From JAFNAG01 sp963739235 (GTDB taxonomy: Bacteria > Acidobacteriota > UBA6911): 64,000 nucleotides of DNA. The stretch lies in NCBI GenBank assembly GCA_963739235.1, contig CAVTZY010000034.1, forward strand, positions 1 to 64,000, in the 5' to 3' direction. Position numbers and translations under genes: made by a program. The notes beneath the pieces are model-generated. The model saw only the letters and a list, made by a program, of their open reading frames with translations, was not told where the DNA came from and did not search any database. Shown piece by piece: positions 42,678-50,113 of the stretch. Positions within the stretch are counted from its first letter, which is position 1, and each line of letters opens with the position of its first letter.

Positions 42678-44126
42678 TTAGTCCCGCCAGGTATTCCAGG
42701 ATTGGAGTTTTGATTTGAGCGCGGCCATCGATTGGTCTGCGATCGCGCCGTCGATAATACGGTGATCGAACGAGAGCACCAGGTACACCATGGTGCGGAT
42801 CGCAATGGCATCATTAATTATGACGGGCCGCTTTTCCAGGCTTCCCACGCAGAGGATGGCTACCTGCGGCTGACTGATGATGGGCATCCCGAAGAGCGAA
42901 CCGAAAATGCCGGGATTGGTGACGGTGACGGTGCCGTTCTGGACCTCTTCCGGCTTGAGCTTCTTCGTGCGCGCGCGCTTGGCAAGATCATGAATCGCGA
43001 GCGCCAACTCAGGGAAAGATTTCAGGTGCGCGTTCATTACCACCGGGACAATCAGCCCGATATCCAAGGCGACGGCGATGCCGACATTAACCGCCCTTTT
43101 TAATAGGATCTTGTCGCCGGAGACAGAGCTATTCAGGATCGGGAAGTCGCGCATGGTTTCGATGAGCGCTTTCACAAAAAACGGCGTGTAGGTCAGACTG
43201 ATGCCGGTGCGTGCTTCGAACTCGTCGGCGTGCTTTTCCCGTAGCTGAAGGATGGCCGTCATGTCGACTTCGAAGACGGTTTGAACATGCGCGGATGTCC
43301 GTTTGCTCAGTACCATGTGTTCCGCGATCGCCTTGCGCATAGGCGACATCGTCACTATCTCGGAGTCTTCCTCAGATCTGGGAATTTCCACAGGTTGGAC
43401 CGGCTGGCTCGGTTTCATTTCCTGCTCAGTCTCAACCGCGACAACGACAGGCTCAGGACGCTGAACTACTGGAGTCTCGTCGCGTGCGGGCGTCATCGAA
43501 ACCGGAGCGGCAACGGGTTCTTCCACAGATGTCGCTGCCGGTTGCGGCGCTGCTCTGGGCGGAGCCGTTGTGCTCACCTTTATCTCGAGATGATCAAGAA
43601 TGTCCTCCTTCCTGATCCTTCCTGAGAGCCCGGTCCCGCGAATCTTCGACAAGTCGACGCCATGATCGCGGGCAATCCGCCGTACCAGGGGAGACGTGCG
43701 AACAAATTCGGACTCGTCGGCGGGAACTTCGACAGCCGTAGCGCTCTTCACGGGTTCAGCTGCTTCGGCAATGATCTCTGCCTCAGGAACGACCCCCTCC
43801 ATGGGGATACCTTGAACCTCACTCACGGCACCAACCTCGGGCGGAGCCGCTGCCTCGGGAATTCTACCCGGTTCGACAGTTGCCTCGGCGGCAGCCTCGA
43901 GAACCGCGACCACCGTGTTGACCTGTACCGATTCCCCTTCTTTGACAAGTATCTGAGTTATAACTCCTTCGGCCGGGGATGGGATCTCCGTATCCACCTT
44001 GTCGGTCGACACCTCAAACAGAGACTCCTCCCGCTTGACCCTGTCTCCGACTTTCTTCAACCACTTGGTGACGGTCCCTTCAAGAATCGCTTCCCCCATT
44101 TGCGGCATGATCACATTGATCGGCAT
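42678..44126 (-). CDS. Dihydrolipoamide acyltransferase (E2 of a 2-oxoacid dehydrogenase)
   Basis: 482 residues. A single lipoyl domain has the lipoylated lysine K43 in STDKVDTEIPS. A long Ala/Pro/Glu-rich linker is followed by the E3-binding domain (SPLVRRIARDHGVDLSKIRG) and the catalytic domain with active-site motif SFDHRIIDGAIAD. It transfers acyl groups to CoA. Whether it belongs to pyruvate, 2-oxoglutarate or branched-chain complexes cannot be decided, because no E1 gene is present; the sequence style favours 2-oxoglutarate or branched-chain. The genes upstream on the same strand are lipB and lpdA, forming an operon. The stop is immediately followed by a dispersed repeat and then the mobile element. 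Confidence 0.92.
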   Translation of the reverse strand: MPINVIMPQMGEAILEGTVTKWLKKVGDRVKREESLFEVSTDKVDTEIPSPAEGVITQILVKEGESVQVNTVVAVLEAAAEATVEPGRIPEAAAPPEVGAVSEVQGIPMEGVVPEAEIIAEAAEPVKSATAVEVPADESEFVRTSPLVRRIARDHGVDLSKIRGTGLSGRIRKEDILDHLEIKVSTTAPPRAAPQPAATSVEEPVAAPVSMTPARDETPVVQRPEPVVVAVETEQEMKPSQPVQPVEIPRSEEDSEIVTMSPMRKAIAEHMVLSKRTSAHVQTVFEVDMTAILQLREKHADEFEARTGISLTYTPFFVKALIETMRDFPILNSSVSGDKILLKRAVNVGIAVALDIGLIVPVVMNAHLKSFPELALAIHDLAKRARTKKLKPEEVQNGTVTVTNPGIFGSLFGMPIISQPQVAILCVGSLEKRPVIINDAIAIRTMVYLVLSFDHRIIDGAIADQSMAALKSKLQSWNTWRD

Positions 44127-44143
44127 GAGTCCCCCATAATTTC

Positions 44144-44233
44144 GGGGTCAGGCCTGGATAATTTCATTTTTGGCTTCCCGACCACAACAAAAGTCGGTCG
44201 AATTCAAAAACTAAATTTTCCAGGCCTGACCCC
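44144..44233. repeat. 15-bp perfect inverted repeat (ggggtcaggcctgga) overlapping lipB 3' end
   Basis: ggggtcaggcctgga at 44144-44158 and tccaggcctgacccc at 44219-44233 are perfect inverted arms around 60 AT-richer bases. The right arm and most of the interior lie inside lipB, whose stop is at 44164; the left arm lies between lipB and E2. Thus about 22 C-terminal residues of LipB are encoded by this repeat. Confidence 0.7.
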
Positions 44234-44904
44234 ACGATCATTTTGCGGTCGAAGATCCGGCCGAAATGTTCCGCCACCTTGTCGGCAACTTCCCGCAGAT
44301 CCACTTCGCGACCCAGGATGGCCTGCATCGAAGTGACTGATTTCCCCATCAGACCGCAGGGAATAATCAGGTCGTAAAATGACAGGTCCGTGTTGACATT
44401 AAAGGCAAAGCCGTGTCGAGTCACCCAGCGACTGATGTGGACACCCATGGCACAGATTTTGCCGGCAGCGGTCCAGACGCCTGTCAGCTTTTCCTCTCTC
44501 CTGCCCTCGATGCCGTACTCGGCCAGGACCCTGATGATGGTCTCCTCCAGATTCCGCATATAGCGGTGGACATCCTGTTCGTCCCGCTCGAGTTTCAGCA
44601 GCGGGTAGCCGACAAGCTGCCCCGGGCCGTGGAAAGTAATGTCACCGCCGCGGTCCGTGGCATAGCGGCTGACACCCCTCGCCTTCAGAGTTTCCTCCGA
44701 TACCACGAGATTGTGCCAGTTGCCATTCCGCCCCAGCGTGATCACCGGGGGATGCTCCAGCAACAGTAAAATGTCGTGCGCGAATCCGCCCTTCTTGCGC
44801 TCGCAAATTTCCATTTGCAGCGCCAGAGCGCGTTCGTAATCGACGCGCTCCCGAAAGTGGACCGCATAGCAGGTTTTATCGGATCCGGTCACGAAGCCGC
44901 TCAA
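44164..44904 (-). CDS. lipB: Octanoyltransferase LipB
   Basis: 246 residues. Family motifs: LLEHPPVITLGRNGNWHNL, DRGGDITFHGPGQLVGYPLL, GVWTAAGKICAMGVHISRWV with the catalytic lysine, FAFNVNTDLSFYDLIIPCGL with the catalytic Cys, and KSVTSMQ. It moves octanoyl from acyl carrier protein to lipoyl domains, such as the E2 next door. The start appears to be TTG 44904, overlapping the lpdA stop as TTGA; no nearby ATG would keep the domain intact. The C terminus past about residue 224 (SGLENLVFEFDRLLLWSG) is unlike the family and is encoded by the inverted repeat described separately. Confidence 0.92.
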   Translation of the reverse strand: MSGFVTGSDKTCYAVHFRERVDYERALALQMEICERKKGGFAHDILLLLEHPPVITLGRNGNWHNLVVSEETLKARGVSRYATDRGGDITFHGPGQLVGYPLLKLERDEQDVHRYMRNLEETIIRVLAEYGIEGRREEKLTGVWTAAGKICAMGVHISRWVTRHGFAFNVNTDLSFYDLIIPCGLMGKSVTSMQAILGREVDLREVADKVAEHFGRIFDRKMIVGSGLENLVFEFDRLLLWSGSQK

Positions 44905-46304
44905 AAGTGAATCGCTGCTCCATAGATTGCCTCGGCTGCCTCCATGACCGCCTCGGAAACCGTGGGATGAGCGTGGATCAGGTGGGACAAATCCTCCGCC
45001 GTCGCTTCCAAGCCAAGCGCGGCGGTCCCCTCCGCAATCAGTTCGGTGACGTGCGGCCCGATCATGTGGACGCCAAGAATCTGGTTGTACTTTTTGTCAC
45101 AGACCAGCTTCACAAACCCGTCATTCTCTCCGAGAATCGATGCCTTGCCGATCGCGGCAAACGGGAACTTGCTGGTCACCACCTCATGCCCCCTGGAACG
45201 AGCTTCCAGCTCCGTCAAGCCGACGCTCGCGACCTCGGGATAGCAGAATGTGCAGTTCGGCACCCGATCGTAATTCAGCGGCACCGTAGGCTTACCTGCC
45301 AGGCGGCTCATGACATGCAACCCCTCGTGCGAAGCGACATGAGCGAGTTGCTGCGTCGGCACCACGTCGCCAATCGCAAAAATGCCTGGCACGTTGGTCT
45401 CCATATCAGGATTTACAGGAATCCGCCCTTTGCTGACCGCTACCCCTAGCTCCTCCAGGCCAATCCCTTCGGTCATCGGCTTGCGCCCCACGGCAATCAG
45501 GCCCTTTTCCGCCTTGATCGTCTGCGCTTCGCCACCCCCGGTCTGCACCGTGGCAACCACGTTGCCATCCTGGACCACCATGTTCTCCAGGCGCATATCG
45601 GTCAGCACCTTGACTCGTTTCTTGATCAGAAGCTTGTGCAGTTCGGCGGAAATCTCCTCGTCCTCCAGAGGCAGGATGCGCGGCAGCATTTCTATGACCG
45701 TCACCTCCGAGCCGAAGCGCGCAAACAGCGATGCGAACTCGATCCCCACGGCGCCGGCACCAACCACCAGAAGTGATTTGGGGACGCTGTCGATGTCGAG
45801 AATCTCCTTGTTCGTCATGATTGCGCGCCCATCCAATTCCAAACCGGGCAGGACCATGGCTTCCGAGCCGGTCGCGATCACGATGTTCCTGGCTTTCACT
45901 TCTGCCGGGTTTTCGGCTTCGACATGGATGGTCCCTGGAGACGTGATCCTCCCCCTCCCGAGAAATGTCGAGATCCGGTTTTTTTTCATCAGGAACGCCG
46001 TCCCCATGGAAAGCTTTTTGACGATCCTATCCTTGCGCGCCATGACGAGACGGAAATCGAGCTTGACGTCCTTGCAGAGAATGCCGAATTCCCTGCCCTT
46101 GAGCGCCTTATCGTAGAGATCGGCACAGTAAAGCAGTGATTTGGTGGGGATACACCCCCAATGCAAACAGGTGCCGCCAAATTTTGCATATTTTTCGATC
46201 AGCGCGATCTTCAGTCCCAGCTGGCTCGCCCTGATGGCGGCCACATATCCTCCGGGACCGCTCCCGAGTACCGCCACATCAAAGATTTCATTTTCAGTGC
46301 TCAA
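44901..46304 (-). CDS. lpdA: Dihydrolipoyl dehydrogenase (E3)
   Basis: 467 residues. FAD motif VLGSGPGGYVAAIRASQLG, redox disulfide GGTCLHWGCIPTKSL, NAD motif VVGAGAVGIEFASLF, the GIFAIGDV region and the C-terminal catalytic HAHPTVSEAVMEAA. It reoxidises the dihydrolipoyl arm of E2 using NAD+. Translation seems to start at TTG 46304, after aaggtga, since MSTENEIFDVAVLG matches the family start and no ATG lies closer. First gene of the operon lpdA-lipB-E2. All catalytic residues appear intact. Confidence 0.94.
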   Translation of the reverse strand: MSTENEIFDVAVLGSGPGGYVAAIRASQLGLKIALIEKYAKFGGTCLHWGCIPTKSLLYCADLYDKALKGREFGILCKDVKLDFRLVMARKDRIVKKLSMGTAFLMKKNRISTFLGRGRITSPGTIHVEAENPAEVKARNIVIATGSEAMVLPGLELDGRAIMTNKEILDIDSVPKSLLVVGAGAVGIEFASLFARFGSEVTVIEMLPRILPLEDEEISAELHKLLIKKRVKVLTDMRLENMVVQDGNVVATVQTGGGEAQTIKAEKGLIAVGRKPMTEGIGLEELGVAVSKGRIPVNPDMETNVPGIFAIGDVVPTQQLAHVASHEGLHVMSRLAGKPTVPLNYDRVPNCTFCYPEVASVGLTELEARSRGHEVVTSKFPFAAIGKASILGENDGFVKLVCDKKYNQILGVHMIGPHVTELIAEGTAALGLEATAEDLSHLIHAHPTVSEAVMEAAEAIYGAAIHF

Positions 46305-46691
46305 GCATCACCTTCTACGATTTCAGGTTTAGAGACTCAGGCTTGCCGCCCTTCACGCCGACAAAATTGGATACTATCACCCGATTCCCACGATATCAAA
46401 AAATATCACTCCTGCAAAAAGCAGCCCCGAATGACACGAACAACTTTTTGTTTTAATGGCAAAAGCAGCTACGAATGGCACGAATGATCTTTTTATCGAA
46501 TTATGCGTTTTGTTTGGATGCGCGGCCGGCCGAAATTCAAGAGGATGGCCAGGCGGAAAGCCGTAGCGGCCAGATAAATCACCGCGTGAGCGGTACGGAC
46601 TCCCCCTATAAATGACAATAAAAACAACGGTCATTCATGGAATCCGTGCCTGCGTTTGCTTTTGCCGTTGTTTTTAAAATAGAGATTATTT
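46305..46691. repeat. Intergenic repeat fragments upstream of lpdA
   Basis: 430 bases from lpdA to the second element's gene. It contains two tandem, reversed partial copies of the ttcgtggctgctttt repeat (aaaagcagccccgaatgaca at about 46418 and aaaagcagctacgaatggca at about 46457), then an AT-richer stretch up to the left end of mobile-element copy 2. The lpdA promoter should lie here but is not evident. No gene. Confidence 0.55.
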
Positions 46692-46732
46692 GTACCACTA
46701 ACGTTCTAATTCTTTGAATTTCGCAAAGATTT

Positions 46733-48280
46733 TCATGCCGCAACCTTTTCAAGTGTAGCAAGAGAAAGGTCTTGCGCCTGAAGAATAGCCGTGACGATTT
46801 TTCGCCCTCTGGATGATACTTGGTACCTATGAGTATGCGGGAGTTTTCGGATCAAATGGTGAGCGCGAAGCAGCCGCAGGCGTTGGCTGACTCGAGAGGA
46901 GTTACGCTGTTTGTCCTCAGCCGTCGCGGATGGATAGAGGGCAGCCGCCAGATCCCGATTGCGAAATCCATTCAGCAGGTATTCGGCCCGGTTGATCTCT
47001 CGCAACACCAGAAGGTCTTCTCCGGCCCAAGGGCGCAGGCCGCGGATGCGGTGGCCGGCCTTGGTAGTAGGTCGGGTGATTTTCGCAATCAGTTCGCGCA
47101 GGGGCGTACTCGTATCCAAAGTACCAAGGGCGTCGTAGTAACGCTCGTTGCAGCCGTGACTAACTTCTGCCCGCCGTCGCAGGTCCACCACTCCCTTGCG
47201 CATCCGTTGCCACGAGAGCTGTCCTCCCGAATCGCCTTCGCGAGAGCGATACACCTTCATGTCACGTGGATCGTTGATGGTCGTCTCCACTCGCAAGACG
47301 CTGCCCTGTTTGTCGTACATCTTTACCGAGTTGCTCCCCACGGAGTGCTTGACCCGGAGGCCTTCGATGCGCCGGCGGTAATCACTGGTCACCTCGGTTT
47401 GAATGTTGCCGTGCGGTTTTTTGCCAAGGAACCGCAACACGTTCGAACTCCCGAAGGCTGTGATCGCTCCCCGTGCCAAGGCAGGATAGATGGCGGCCAA
47501 CGACGACGGCGAGCGGAACATCACATCGGTAGCCCACTCGCTCTCGTACGCCGACCAGTAGTACTCCTGCCGGTAGCCCGCCAGAATCTCGTCAAGGACC
47601 GGATTCACCTGGTTGGCCAAACGTCCCAGGTACTCGGGCCAGTCCCAGCACAGCAAGCCGTCCATGATCCGCTGTGCCCCCGCCACGTCATCCAGGCTCA
47701 GAAAGCAATTGTCCGCCTGCTTATACTTCATGCCTTGCCGGTCCATCTGCCGCGCCAGCCACGACCTGCCGTTGAGGCAGATCTGGATCGAAAAAGGGAA
47801 CCAAGTCTGAATCCGCGCGTGCATCAGGCCGAAGTCCCGGTCCATGAAGTAGTGATAGATGTGCAGGCACTTCCGCAGTGCCGGCTCCAGTACGAGCTTC
47901 TTCCGAGCTGGATCGCGGTGAATGGCATAGGTCATGCACGGCTCGACGCACGTCAGCAAGCCGATCAGCCCTTCGGTGATCCCATCAGCCTTGGCGATGT
48001 TGGAGGCCACATCCTCTTTGCTCGTCTTGCTGCTCGGCAAGTACTGAATAGGGCGATTCAGCTTTCGTGCGGCTTCCATGCAGCAAGACTTCAGCCGCTC
48101 GGAACTCCGTTCAACAAAACTGCCGAAGTCCTTCAGGAGAACGCCGACATAGAAAAGATAGTTCATCATGCCGCTTGTGACCGCCAGCGCCCGCAATGTG
48201 CCGCGGAACAACAGGCGATCCCATCCGCTCAAAATACCGGTGACATCGCGCTGGTACTTCTGTATAAAATAATTGTCCAT
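46733..48280 (-). CDS. 515-residue transposase-like protein of unclassified family, copy 2
   Basis: Residue-for-residue identical to the protein at 40951-42498, from MDNYFIQKYQ to the C-terminal LATLEKVAA. The identity of both proteins implies very recent transposition, segmental duplication or ongoing gene conversion. Motif reading is as for copy 1: Trp/Tyr-rich body and winged-helix-like C terminus, with no recognised recombinase active site. Both copies are complete and have the same start, so both could be active. Confidence 0.7.
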   Translation of the reverse strand: MDNYFIQKYQRDVTGILSGWDRLLFRGTLRALAVTSGMMNYLFYVGVLLKDFGSFVERSSERLKSCCMEAARKLNRPIQYLPSSKTSKEDVASNIAKADGITEGLIGLLTCVEPCMTYAIHRDPARKKLVLEPALRKCLHIYHYFMDRDFGLMHARIQTWFPFSIQICLNGRSWLARQMDRQGMKYKQADNCFLSLDDVAGAQRIMDGLLCWDWPEYLGRLANQVNPVLDEILAGYRQEYYWSAYESEWATDVMFRSPSSLAAIYPALARGAITAFGSSNVLRFLGKKPHGNIQTEVTSDYRRRIEGLRVKHSVGSNSVKMYDKQGSVLRVETTINDPRDMKVYRSREGDSGGQLSWQRMRKGVVDLRRRAEVSHGCNERYYDALGTLDTSTPLRELIAKITRPTTKAGHRIRGLRPWAGEDLLVLREINRAEYLLNGFRNRDLAAALYPSATAEDKQRNSSRVSQRLRLLRAHHLIRKLPHTHRYQVSSRGRKIVTAILQAQDLSLATLEKVAA

Positions 48281-48344
48281 GGCGTTCTCCTGAGGTTTGG
48301 TGGGTTTTCTGACAAGAACTACCTTGCCTCAAGAGCAACGCCAT
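48278..48344 (-). promoter_or_regulatory. Hairpin sequestering SD and start codon of element gene, copy 2
   Basis: Same structure as at 42496-42562, shifted by 5782 bases: a stem of about 17 base pairs enclosing the Shine-Dalgarno aggag and the start codon, with an upstream out-of-phase ATG at 48344. Confidence 0.65.
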
Positions 48345-48491
48345 TTCAATTACTGTCAGATCAATTTACAATCGTCGATTTTGAGTTCACGATGCGACTA
48401 ACTTGCCCCTTTGGTTGCGGCCGAAGGCCGCGCCGTGTCCTTCATGGCAGCTTTTGCTTTTGTTTTTCAGCTGAGGCATAATGCGCATCGC

Positions 48492-49271
48492 ATGAAAGAA
48501 GATATATTCGAGGAAATCGTTCAACTGCGCCGCGCGGGACTCCGGGCGGCCCTGGCGACCGTGATCGTGCGCAAAGGCTCCACGCCGCGCAAGGACGCGG
48601 CCAAAATGCTGATCTACGAAGACGGCCGGCGCACCGGTACGATCGGGGGCGGCTGTGCCGAGGCCGAAGTCTGTCGCGAGGCCATGGCGGCGCTGCTCAG
48701 CAGCAAGCCGTCGCTGCTGAAATTCGACCTCACGGGCGACGATGCGGAAGATGGCGGCATGATTTGCGGCGGGAGCATGGAGGTATATGTGGAACCCATT
48801 TTGCCGGATCCTACCCTGGTGATTTTCGGAGCAGGTCATGTGGGCCAGTGCGTGGCCGACATCGCCCACACCCTGGGATTTCGCATCTACGTGGTCGACG
48901 ATCGGATCAAATACGCCAGCCGTGAACGATTTTCCCATGCCGATGCCCTGTATGTGGATGGCTGGGATGAAGTGTTCAAACAGGTGGCCGTCAATGACTC
49001 CACCTACCTGCTGATCGTCACCCGCGGCCATCAGTACGATCTTGCCTGCCTTCGTTTTGCGTTGAAGTCCCCGGCCAAATATATCGGGCTGATGGGAAGC
49101 TCGAGGAAAGTGAATCTCTTCTTTGAGACACTCGAGAAGGAAGGGATGGACCCGGCACAATTCAAACGCGTTTACGCCCCCGTAGGAATTCAGATCGGTT
49201 CGGAAACCCCCGAAGAAATCGCCGTCAGCATCGCCGCCGAACTGATTTCCATCCGTAAACAAAAAACCTAG
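48492..49271 (+). CDS. xdhC: XdhC/CoxF-family molybdoenzyme maturation protein
   Basis: 259 residues from ATG 48492. The N-terminal XdhC/CoxI domain shows TVIVRKGSTPRKDAAKMLI and TIGGGCAEAEVCREA. The C-terminal Rossmann domain begins LVIFGAGHVGQCVADIAHTL and includes LIVTRGHQYDLACL and YIGLMGSSRKV. Family members bind molybdenum cofactor and help insert its sulfurated form into xanthine dehydrogenase-type enzymes. No xdhA or xdhB gene is in the window, so it acts in trans or on a distant operon. It is read away from mobile-element copy 2, whose right end is 53 bases upstream. Confidence 0.9.
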   Translation: MKEDIFEEIVQLRRAGLRAALATVIVRKGSTPRKDAAKMLIYEDGRRTGTIGGGCAEAEVCREAMAALLSSKPSLLKFDLTGDDAEDGGMICGGSMEVYVEPILPDPTLVIFGAGHVGQCVADIAHTLGFRIYVVDDRIKYASRERFSHADALYVDGWDEVFKQVAVNDSTYLLIVTRGHQYDLACLRFALKSPAKYIGLMGSSRKVNLFFETLEKEGMDPAQFKRVYAPVGIQIGSETPEEIAVSIAAELISIRKQKT

Positions 49272-49315
49272 CCACTAAGAACAGGAAGCGATATAGCAGC
49301 AACTAACAAATCTCA

Positions 49316-49385
49316 CCGCAGAGATCGCCGAGACCGCAGAGAACTCTTTTGTTTTTCTACAACTTGTCTCTGCGGTAAGCAGTTG
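49316..49385. repeat. Short inverted repeat of the ctctgcgg family
   Basis: ccgcagagatcgccgagacc on the left and tctctgcggtaagcag on the right give a short stem, part of the dispersed ctctgcg family. It lies between the convergent xdhC and nuoI genes and could act as a bidirectional terminator. Confidence 0.45.
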
Positions 49386-49463
49386 CTTATCTTGCTTAAA
49401 ATGGCAAAGACTTATACGTAAGGAGCACAAAATCGATCCGTGCGCTTCGTGGCAAAAGCTCTG

Positions 49464-49955
49464 TCAGTCGAGTAATTTGTCGATGTGGTAGAGGAGGCCT
49501 TCGCGGGTATAGCTTGCCAATTCGACGATCCCGGTGTCCATCCGGATCGCATCTTCCGGGCAAGCCTGGACGCAGAAACCGCAAAAAACGCAGGTACCGA
49601 AATCGATGTCGAAAACCTTCGGCATCTTCTCGATATTGGGATCGGGATTCTCCATCGCCACGATGTGAATGCAGCGCGCCGGGCAGATGGTTTCACACAT
49701 CATGCAGGCAACACACCTGGGGGAGCCGTCCGCGCGTTTCGTCAAACGGTGGCGGGTGCGCAGCCTGGGGGCTGACTCTCTGCGTTCTTCCGGGTATTCA
49801 TAGGTAACCGTGGCGCCCTTTCCCACCTTAAGGCCAATGCCGCGGGCGATGTGGCGGGGCATATTGACAAAGAAGTGCTTTGCCGTAAGCGCCAAGCCTT
49901 GAACAACTTCACGCAGATATAAACGTTGGATGAACCCGAGCGATTGCTGATCCAT
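49464..49955 (-). CDS. nuoI: NADH-quinone oxidoreductase subunit I
   Basis: 163 residues with two 4Fe-4S motifs: CVACMMCETICPARC and CVFCGFCVQACPEDAI, carrying clusters N6a and N6b. The start LREVVQGLALTAKHFF and the segment PRLRTRHRLTKRADG are typical of NuoI. It carries electrons from NuoG to NuoB in complex I. Here it stands alone, 5.9 kb from nuoB and nuoD, with no nuoH or nuoJ beside it. No Shine-Dalgarno is evident. Confidence 0.93.
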   Translation of the reverse strand: MDQQSLGFIQRLYLREVVQGLALTAKHFFVNMPRHIARGIGLKVGKGATVTYEYPEERRESAPRLRTRHRLTKRADGSPRCVACMMCETICPARCIHIVAMENPDPNIEKMPKVFDIDFGTCVFCGFCVQACPEDAIRMDTGIVELASYTREGLLYHIDKLLD

Positions 49956-50023
49956 AAGATGAGGGATGATAGCGAATTCCGCGAGCGAAGTCCAGTCACA
50001 GGCGTGGCAAACATCTTAACGCG

Positions 50024-50067
50024 GGGCGCAGAGCCCGCAGAGAAAGTTCTTTGCGGGCTCTGCGCCC
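50024..50067. repeat. 16-bp perfect hairpin between nuoI and the Fur fusion gene
   Basis: gggcgcagagcccgca (50024-50039) and tgcgggctctgcgccc (50052-50067) are perfect complements with a 12-base loop; the word ctctgcg marks it as a member of the dispersed family. It lies just downstream of the Fur-fusion stop on the minus strand and could end its transcript, though no T run follows. Confidence 0.55.
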
Positions 50068-50113
50068 TCTGCGTTTGTCATTTGCTTTTCAGGCGGGTCG
50101 AGAAGATAGCCAT

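Larger units (their letters stand above)
46692..48439 (-). mobile_element. Unclassified 1.75-kb insertion element, copy 2
   Basis: Apparently identical to 40910-42657 and in the same orientation. The left flank (gagattattt) differs from that of copy 1 (aaacaattc). The right flank continues as cttcatggcagcttttgc, the same dispersed repeat seen at copy 1 (attcgtggctgcttttgc). It lies 53 bases upstream of xdhC, so it may influence that gene. With copy 1 it brackets the lpdA-lipB-E2 operon as direct repeats. Confidence 0.8.

Noticed and set aside
41038..42681. A 547-residue open frame antisense to the element gene (and its twin at 46820-48481)
   Set aside because: It follows the codon phase of the real gene on the other strand, has no Shine-Dalgarno, no protein-like motif and an Arg/His/Pro-heavy composition. 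The minus-strand gene explains the conservation.
44144..44233. Riboswitch or attenuator between lipB and the E2 gene
   Set aside because: The stem is a plain inverted repeat that extends into lipB coding sequence; no conserved aptamer features are seen.
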